In this document: positions 57,705 through 64,000 of the stretch, one piece after another
Numbering within the stretch: position 1 is the stretch's first letter
How the letters are laid out: every line of letters starts with the position of its first letter
Source of the DNA: Crocodylus rhombifer
Taxonomy: Eukaryota > Chordata > Crocodylia > Crocodylidae
Direction of reading: 5' to 3'
Length of the DNA stretch: 64,000 nt
NCBI GenBank assembly: GCA_038503035.1
Contig: JAVSML010024708.1
Location: 1-64,000, forward strand
The notes under the pieces: model-generated
What the model was told of the DNA's origin: nothing
What the model saw: the letters and a program-made list of their open reading frames with translations, nothing else
Database searches by the model: none
Translations under genes and position numbers: made by a program

Positions 57705-58330
57705 GAACGTTGGGAGGCTACTCCCAACAAGAGAACAAGGAGTGTAGTCTATTTTGCTCTGCACAGTCTCTAGCCTCTCTCACCTTTTGTACAGTGTCTC
57801 TCTGGGGCTTGTTCACCCGTTCACACAGTCCTCTCATCTAGTTTTCCCTCAACACCATTATAGCCAGTAGCTTTCAATCCAATAGTAAGGTCCATGCTCT
57901 CCCTATAAGCATCTTCAATGGCCTCCTTGCCTCTCTGTCAGCTACTCTCAAGCCTCATGGCTTAAACAGCAACATAAACATGAAACGTAAATAATGTAGA
58001 TTCTTTTCAATTCCCTGCAGAGCTTCCTCATCTTAAATGCCTGTGGAGCTCCTTCTCTGAGCCTAGCAGGGCCCAGTCTGAGGCTCCATCCCAGCAGCCA
58101 GGCTTATATAACCTTTTGCTCCTGCTCTTCTGATCACCTACCTTTAATTCTCATAGCAGGAGTTTTCCCCTAGCTGCAGTCACTATCCAATTAGCTGCCT
58201 GATAGTTAACTCCTGGAGTCCTGCAGCTTTCTAACTCTGCTGCCTCACTCTCAGAAGCAGGGGTTCAGGTCCTCAATTACAGAAAGGCATTGGGAAATGA
58301 CCTTGAGGAATCTCTGAGGTTAAAGCCAAG
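57705..58330 (-). promoter_or_regulatory. Possible LTR-like segment
   Basis: On the minus strand, a CTAATTGGATAG CCAAT-type box near 58190 is followed by TTATATAAGCCTGG at about 58100-58113 and then a GC-richer leader. This is the spacing of a polymerase II promoter inside an LTR. No second LTR or internal retroviral genes were found, so solo-LTR status is a guess. Confidence 0.3.
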
Positions 58331-58339
58331 GAAAAAGAG

Positions 58340-59470
58340 GCAGGACAGTGAGTTCTGTCTCTAATGATAGGAAAGCCGAAGGTCCCATTTAAAAAAGGGC
58401 AATCATGGGAATAACCCTGGGACTACACTCCACTGGGAACCAGATAATCTGTGAGTGAACTGTAGAGTTCTTATAATAATCTCTTTTATGGTCTCTGGCC
58501 TGCTGAGCGGATCCATGTGCTAAGCAGAATCACACTGGAACTGCACGAATACTCTAATAAGCCAATCTTTATAGGTTGTATAAGTGTTGTAAGAGCCAGT
58601 CCTAATGCTGGAACTATGGGCAGGATTTGGAACAATGACAAGTCTTAACAGACATATCCACCATGTTGGCTTTGAAGTCAACCAAAAATCAGTACCACAA
58701 AAGATATAGGGGCTAGCCAAGGAGACATCAGTTCAAAACTGTTGCATGAGATCAATGACTAGAAATGTGATTCACCAGGAGAAGGCAGACTGCAGACTCT
58801 CAGCTGAACTTGGCCCAGGAAGCAACGGCTGGTTCTTCATGGAAGAGAAAATCCAAAGGAATGTCTTAGGTGTTTACTCATTGGTAGACATATTGAGCTT
58901 CTTGGATTGCTATGAGCTTTAGCAGTAGATACTGCATAGGACAAAGCAATGGTGAAGCTCGGAGCCTGGGACCATGGATCTGAAACTGGCCCACTACGTC
59001 AAGTTCATGATGAACCACTGCTGTTAAGTGCATGGCACCAAGCTGTATTTAGAGTCTTGTGATTCAAGAGAGGTCCTATGGACAGAACCAGGACAGAGTT
59101 AAAGTGTAATGTCATGTTTCTTTCTGATCCTGGATATATGGAGCTTTTTTCAGGAACATGGGACTCTCCCAGACAACGTAAGTGCCTACACTCTGAGACA
59201 CATACGGTACACCTTGATTCCCATTGTTCAGAGAGAAGCCATGGCTTGTCTTTACCAAATCAAAAAAAGGGAGAGAAAGAAAGGCCCATGGTGGCAATGC
59301 CATGTGAATAAATGTACATGTGAGGCTCCTTTCTCCCAAAAAATAATAAAACAAAATGAGTGTGTTAAAGAAAGTAGACACAAAACACAAAGTAGAAAGT
59401 CTTAAGAAGGCTGACAAAGTCTGGAGCCAATCACAAATGAAAGTAACTGAGGTGCAAGGAGCATGCGGTA
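58340..59470. other. No recognisable feature
   Basis: Intronic sequence with short overlapping open frames (for example 59078-59311 and 59109-59405 plus) and no domain. Nothing was identified. Confidence 0.45.
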
Positions 59471-59479
59471 CCTTTTATC

Positions 59480-60130
59480 CCCTCACTAAAGAACTACAGA
59501 GCACACTATGGGTACAGCTAAGGCAAAAAAATTCCAAGCTTGATCATATGACTGGAAGGAGGCTGGGCTGAGGAATATAAACCCAGTCCCAGAGCATGCA
59601 GGAACAGCTCCTGGCTTGCACTGGGGGAAGAGTTGGGTCTTACAAGCTGCAGGAAGCAGAGCTCAAGGGAGCAGATGAGTTGGCCTCCGAAGGAGAAAGG
59701 ACTCCTGGCTACAAAGGAGAGGGAAGGAAGCCCCTGCACCACCAGACAGTGAAAGATAAGTGTTTGTGCCAATGTGGTGGTATTATCACGGTGTGCGATT
59801 AACCCCAGCTGGGGAGACCTTTCTTTGAAGTGGATATTCATTTTTTAAATTTTGTTCAATACCAGTGGACTGAGTGCAGCTGGAAAGGGTGGACTGGAGG
59901 CCCAAGTGGTGCAGTATACCCAGTGTAAAGCTCTTTCAGCACTGGGACCCAGTGAGCTGAGTGGGGGCAGAAGCCGAAGAAATTTGGAAGGAGGACTGCT
60001 GTTTGTTGGAGGACCATGTTACCAGAAAACAAAAACTGGGGGTATGAATCCAGAGCCTGTGAGGACAAGCTGTGGCTGAGAGCCTAGGGTCCTGGTATCA
60101 TGGGCCTTGGACAGAAGGACCCAGGTAAAG
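59480..60130 (+). promoter_or_regulatory. Possible LTR-like segment
   Basis: GAATATAAACCCAGTCCC near 59575, preceded by a GGAGGCTGGGCTGAGG block and followed by a long GC-rich, stop-interrupted leader, resembles an LTR promoter. There are no terminal TG/CA borders, primer-binding site or partner copy. Confidence 0.25.
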
Positions 60131-60399
60131 TGGGTCAAGGCCAAAAAGCCTCAACCTTCAACTTAGACAAGGGCCTCTCCCCCCAAACCCCTTTTGCATG
60201 TATGCTGGGGCCAGTCTCCCTGTCAAATCTTAACATCAAGTCATAGCAGGAGAGGGAACACAGCTGGATCCCAAGAGGCCAGAGGGGGCAACAAGTTGTG
60301 GTCCAGGCAGCAGTTCGTAGAGACACCTTGGCTGCTACAGCACCAGGCACATTACACATGTCTCCAGTGACAATGTGGATATAGATAATCACTCAAAAG

Positions 60400-61765
60400 A
60401 TTAAAAAAAAGATTTCTAGGAAATGTTACTATCCTTGCCTAACTCTTACACAGATGAGCATTATTACATACATGAGTGAAAGTTTCAAGATCAAAACTAT
60501 GTTACGGGCATGTATGATGTAGTTTTGATTTACTTAAAAGAGAATGTTTTTCAAAGAAAACACTAAAAACTTGGAACAACCACTAGAAATACTGCGTTTG
60601 ATAGCTAAATGCACGTTGTTTTAAAAACCTAACATTTATTTTCAGGTGCTAGTCAATAAAATGTAGTGACTGCATTGATGGTTCTGCTATGGTTTTGTTT
60701 ACTTAGGGAGAAAATATTTTCAAGTAATAAAGACACATAATATTATATAAACCTACAGGATTTATTGCATAAAAAATATTCAATTTTTTTATTGAATGAG
60801 GTTTAGCTAAAGCATCCCGTGGCCATTTTTGATCCCATGAGGAATTAAAGGACAAAAGATAAATAAAGGACAACAGATAATCTCAATAATTTCAACACTC
60901 TAAATAATTTTGGAACCAGTCCTAGTTTCATTAAAATGCTTCAGTCATCCCTAACATATGCCTTTCTCTAATTGGCCCCCACGGTCTCAGAGTTCAAGGT
61001 CTGGTTTTGTACACCAGAATGCTATGTTTCTGTGTATCCCATTGTAATTCACAGTTTGAAAGCATGCTGAAATCAACAAGGAAGTCCAGCCAACAGCCAG
61101 GCAAAGACTATGAGCTTTGTTATGAAGATGACTAAAAGAGAAATGATAACAATTAAGATCAATTACAAAATTATAGCACTTGGCCTACCTCTCATTGAAT
61201 CCTCTCAAAGAGCTTTTAAAAAATTAACTGGACTTAACAACTTTGGTGTGAAGTGACAACCATTCTTATCTCTGTTTTATAGGTGGATAAATGCAGTCAC
61301 TGAAGATGACCTAATAAGCTAAAAGTAACCAAAAAAAAATCTCTCTTAAAACTTACCTTAAAAAGGGAACATGGCTTTGATAGCAAAGTATAACAATAAG
61401 CAGTTGACATACGCAAATAAAATGATCCCAGATATGCTAAAACAGTCTAACCAAACTAATGTCTAAACGGTCTCTCCCCACACCAAATCAGAGACAATTT
61501 GAGTACCATCAAACTGAAGCAGAACACTTTTATTCACAAAACACACAGGGTGTTATATAGTCTAAACTTAGAAATCTTAAAGCAATATGACACATTTTCA
61601 GTAGGTTATTTGACTGAATAGTAATGGTAACTTAAATTATTTCCAGAGTAGTGGGATGGTAACTAATGTTACCTGTCTTTGAGGTATAAAAAAGGTTCAT
61701 ACAAAAGATATTACAATTTCTTACATTAAAATATTTCCCTACGATCCAAACAAAGAGATTCCACT
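60400..61765. other. No recognisable feature
   Basis: AT-rich intron with nothing identifiable between the LTR-like segment and the CR1 tail. Confidence 0.5.
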
Positions 61766-61770
61766 ACCAT

Positions 61771-62275
61771 GTTTCATAGTTTCATAGTTTCTAGGGTTGG
61801 AAGGGACCTAAGTAGATCATCTAGTCCAACCCCCTGCCATGGCAGGAAAGAGTACTGGGGTCAAACGACCCCAGCAAGGTGTTCCTCTAACCTCCTCTTG
61901 AAAACCCCCAGGGTAGGAGCCTGCACCACTTCTCTTGAAAGTTGGTTCCAGATCCTAGCCACCCTGACTGTGAAGTAGAGCCTCCTGATATCTAGCCTAA
62001 ATCTACCCTCTGCCAGCTTGTGACTGTTATTCCTGGTCACTCCTGGCAGTGCTCGGGGGACCAGTGACACCCTCAATGCCTGCTGATCCCCCCTGACTAG
62101 TTTATAACAGGTCACTAGATCCCCCCTCAGCCTTCTCTTATGGAGGCTGAACAGGTTCAGGTCCCGCAGCCTCTCCTCATAGGGCCTGCCCTGCTGTCCC
62201 CTGATCATGCGAGTGACCCTCTTCTGGACCCTTTCCATGCTGTCCACATCCCTCTTGAAGTGCGGCACCCACTCT
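61771..62275 (-). mobile_element. Young CR1 3' fragment (5' truncated)
   Basis: The minus frame from 62275 reads VPHFKRDVDSMERVQKRVTR, LRDLNLFSLHKRRLRGDLVT, VTRNNSHKLAEGRFRLDIRR and GVFKRRLEEHLAGVV. An untranslated end with GTCAAACGACCCCAGCAAGG and GGTTGGAAGGGACCTAAGTA follows, then a terminal TTTCATAG doublet. The frame is intact through the fragment. Host-derived codons precede it up to 62448, so the 195-codon open frame is a chance fusion with flanking DNA. It is closely related to the copy at 48975-50910. Confidence 0.92.
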
Positions 62276-62579
62276 ATCTGTGATAGAGCTTCACAGATAT
62301 ATTTAGAGGGAGACTCTGCCCCAAAGATCTGATACTCTAAATATAAGAAGGAATGCAAACTGAGATACAGGTCAGATGGAGTGTCTTCTAAAAGGTGATC
62401 TAACTCCCAAAGTAACATGCTATCCATCAGACCAAACTGACTGTGCACATAGGTATTTATATGCCTTATGAGACAATATTATTATGTTGAGAGAGGCAAA
62501 AGCCCAATTCTTGAGTGACAGCCACTTTTGCATCTTTCACAAGTGAAGTGTGTATCAAACAATCCTGAATGTAGTGCAG

Positions 62580-62890
62580 GCTTCTTCCTGAGGTTTCATC
62601 TTTCTTCTGCATGCTGGGCTCTTCTTTTCTTGAAGGTTTTCATTCCATGCTATGTAGACTGTGTCCAAGCGCTTTGAAGCTCAGCAATCTTCTCCTAGTC
62701 ATTTGGCTTGATGTTCATTGCTTTCACATTTTTCTTGCAAGAATCTTTGAACTGGAGATGCTAATGTAGTCTTCTTCCTGTAAAAAGTTCTCCGTACAAG
62801 AGATCCTTGGGTATATGGACATCATCCATTTTCTGCATATGACCAAGCCATTAAAGTTGATGCTGGCTATAGCCTGCATACAATTATCCT
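62580..62890 (-). mobile_element. C-terminal tail of a non-LTR LINE
   Basis: The minus strand reads LGHMQKMDDVHIPKDLLYGE at 62854-62795. A shifted frame gives FKDSCKKNVKAMNIKPND, then a decayed SAWTQST-like block. This is the post-RT region of the same general LINE class as the tail at 30885-31435 (LGHVRRMDDGRIPKDLLYGEL-type). Stops and indels are present and no RT catalytic motifs remain. Confidence 0.75.
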
Positions 62891-62894
62891 CTTT

Positions 62895-64000
62895 CAACCA
62901 ACATTTAAATTAATAAAATTAATGTTTCCCTATCAAGTTGCTATGACCAACTAACAAACTACAGGAGATCAGACCCCTTCTAGGTTTTGCAATACGGCTC
63001 ATTTAGACAAAGCTGTTTTAGATTTTTTTTCACTAACATGGGCAATGATCTGTCAGGCCTCTTTCTGCCTGACTTCACTGCAAATGTAACACAGTATTCT
63101 TTGCCAGCACCAGAGTGCTCTAAATGACACACAAGATAAAACAAGAATTTGATTTGCCTTCTTTCATGTACCTTAATTATACGGTGTACTGCTGCCATTT
63201 TTATTGATGTACAAATGTCGTGTTTCTTGTCTTGAAAGATATTTGAAAAAGAAAATGATATAAATAGAAGAGGAACAATTATGTGTAGGAAAAGTTTTCA
63301 TCTTTGCTTTGAACAATTGCAGTGACTCAATACCGCAGATTACATAAATAGGGACAATGTTTACAAGCATGGTGTCTTTAGAATTAATGGGTAGTAAAAA
63401 ACCTAACCTTTTATATCTAAGTATAATTAGCTTTAGTGAATTAAAACTGCTCAAATGACCACTGAGATTTAAAAGTTATGCAAAAGCTTGGCAGCTGCTA
63501 GGTTGGATAGCTTTTTACAAAAATACCACAGGGGGAAAAAATCCATGGATATAAGCCAAATGGATAGGTGGCAACAAAATTCTGTGTATTAAAAACATTT
63601 TATCATCCAGTCCCTAGATGCAATGTTTGCAAGGCATGCCTGTCTTGGCTCTTGCCTATTTTTTTCAGCCAAGGCAAAAACAGCAGTTTTAGCCTCACCT
63701 CCACCTATTCAAAGAAACCACCTGCTTCATAACTGAAGAATACAGACTTATTGGTCATTTTAGTTTTGTCACCAGTTTCTCACTTTATCAGTTCTTCAAA
63801 AAAAGTGCTCAGCTCCTTAGAAACTGCATACCTATTCAAATGGCCACAATTCACATTACTTTTCACAGTACTTCCTCAGTCAAAATGGCTGCCATTTCCA
63901 TAAGTCCTTTCTATATCCAAAAGTGAGTTTGCTCTTGCAAGAACAGCTACAAGCTCCCTTTGTGGATGGGACACTGAACACAAGATGCCCATATGTATGT
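62895..64000. other. No recognisable feature
   Basis: AT-rich intron to the end of the window. Short open frames have no domain. Nothing was identified. Confidence 0.45.

Larger units (their letters stand above)
19729..64000 (-). other. GALNT13: GALNT13 intron upstream of the 140-bp exon (incomplete)
   Basis: By inference this is the phase-1 intron 5' of the 140-bp exon, with the acceptor TAG at 19729-19731. I looked for the preceding exon, expected to end FFYIISPG, and did not recognise it. Either the intron runs past the window or the exon was missed by eye. The interval is dense with transposons, listed separately. Confidence 0.6.

Overview
The window is vertebrate nuclear DNA, not bacterial: coding sequence is confined to two short spliced exons and everything else is intron filled with transposable-element remains. 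Many CR1-type LINE copies, several Penelope-like element (PLE) fragments with GIY-YIG endonuclease remnants, and abundant non-autonomous hAT, pogo/Tigger-like and Harbinger-like elements point to a non-avian sauropsid, most likely a crocodilian. A turtle cannot be excluded from sequence alone.

The only host gene I can support is GALNT13 (polypeptide N-acetylgalactosaminyltransferase 13), on the minus strand. A 140-bp exon (19589-19728) and a 99-bp exon (13739-13837) carry clean AG/GT splice sites and join in frame. They encode the end of the catalytic region and the start of the ricin-type lectin domain. No other GALNT13 exon was recognised, so about 13.7 kb of downstream intron and 44 kb of upstream intron fill the rest.

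Layout: 0-4.9 kb, old sequence and a small hAT-like element. 4.96-10.16 kb, a 5'-truncated CR1 split by two members of a Harbinger-like family in opposite orientations. 11.1-12.5 kb, a hAT-like element with an 8-bp target duplication. 13.7-19.7 kb, the two exons, with a complete 570-bp Harbinger-like copy in the intron between them. 23.3-25.8 kb, two PLE remnants with a Tigger-like element between. 26.3 and 29.2 kb, CR1 tails. 30.6-31.9 kb, a minus-strand PLE interrupted by the tail of another LINE. 37.8-38.7 kb, two long inverted repeats. 39.4-42.5 kb, a minus-strand CR1 with a 2.2-kb hAT-like element inside. 44.4-45.4 kb, a 75-bp minisatellite and a TA-flanked element. 47.4-51.3 kb, an old RTE-like LINE into which a young CR1 with a 484-codon reverse-transcriptase frame has inserted. 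52.7-57.7 kb, a CR1 tail, a second Tigger-like element nested in another repeat, and a 0.8-kb hAT-type element. 57.7-64 kb, possible LTR-like segments, another young CR1 tail and another LINE tail.

I see no operon, CRISPR array, rRNA or functional tRNA gene, and no convincing undescribed biological system. The points most worth a second look are the hammerhead-ribozyme-like folds in the PLE 3' tails, the Harbinger-like family that varies in size and carries repeated AAACTGGTTT-type palindromes, and the layered nesting, which gives a relative chronology of element activity.
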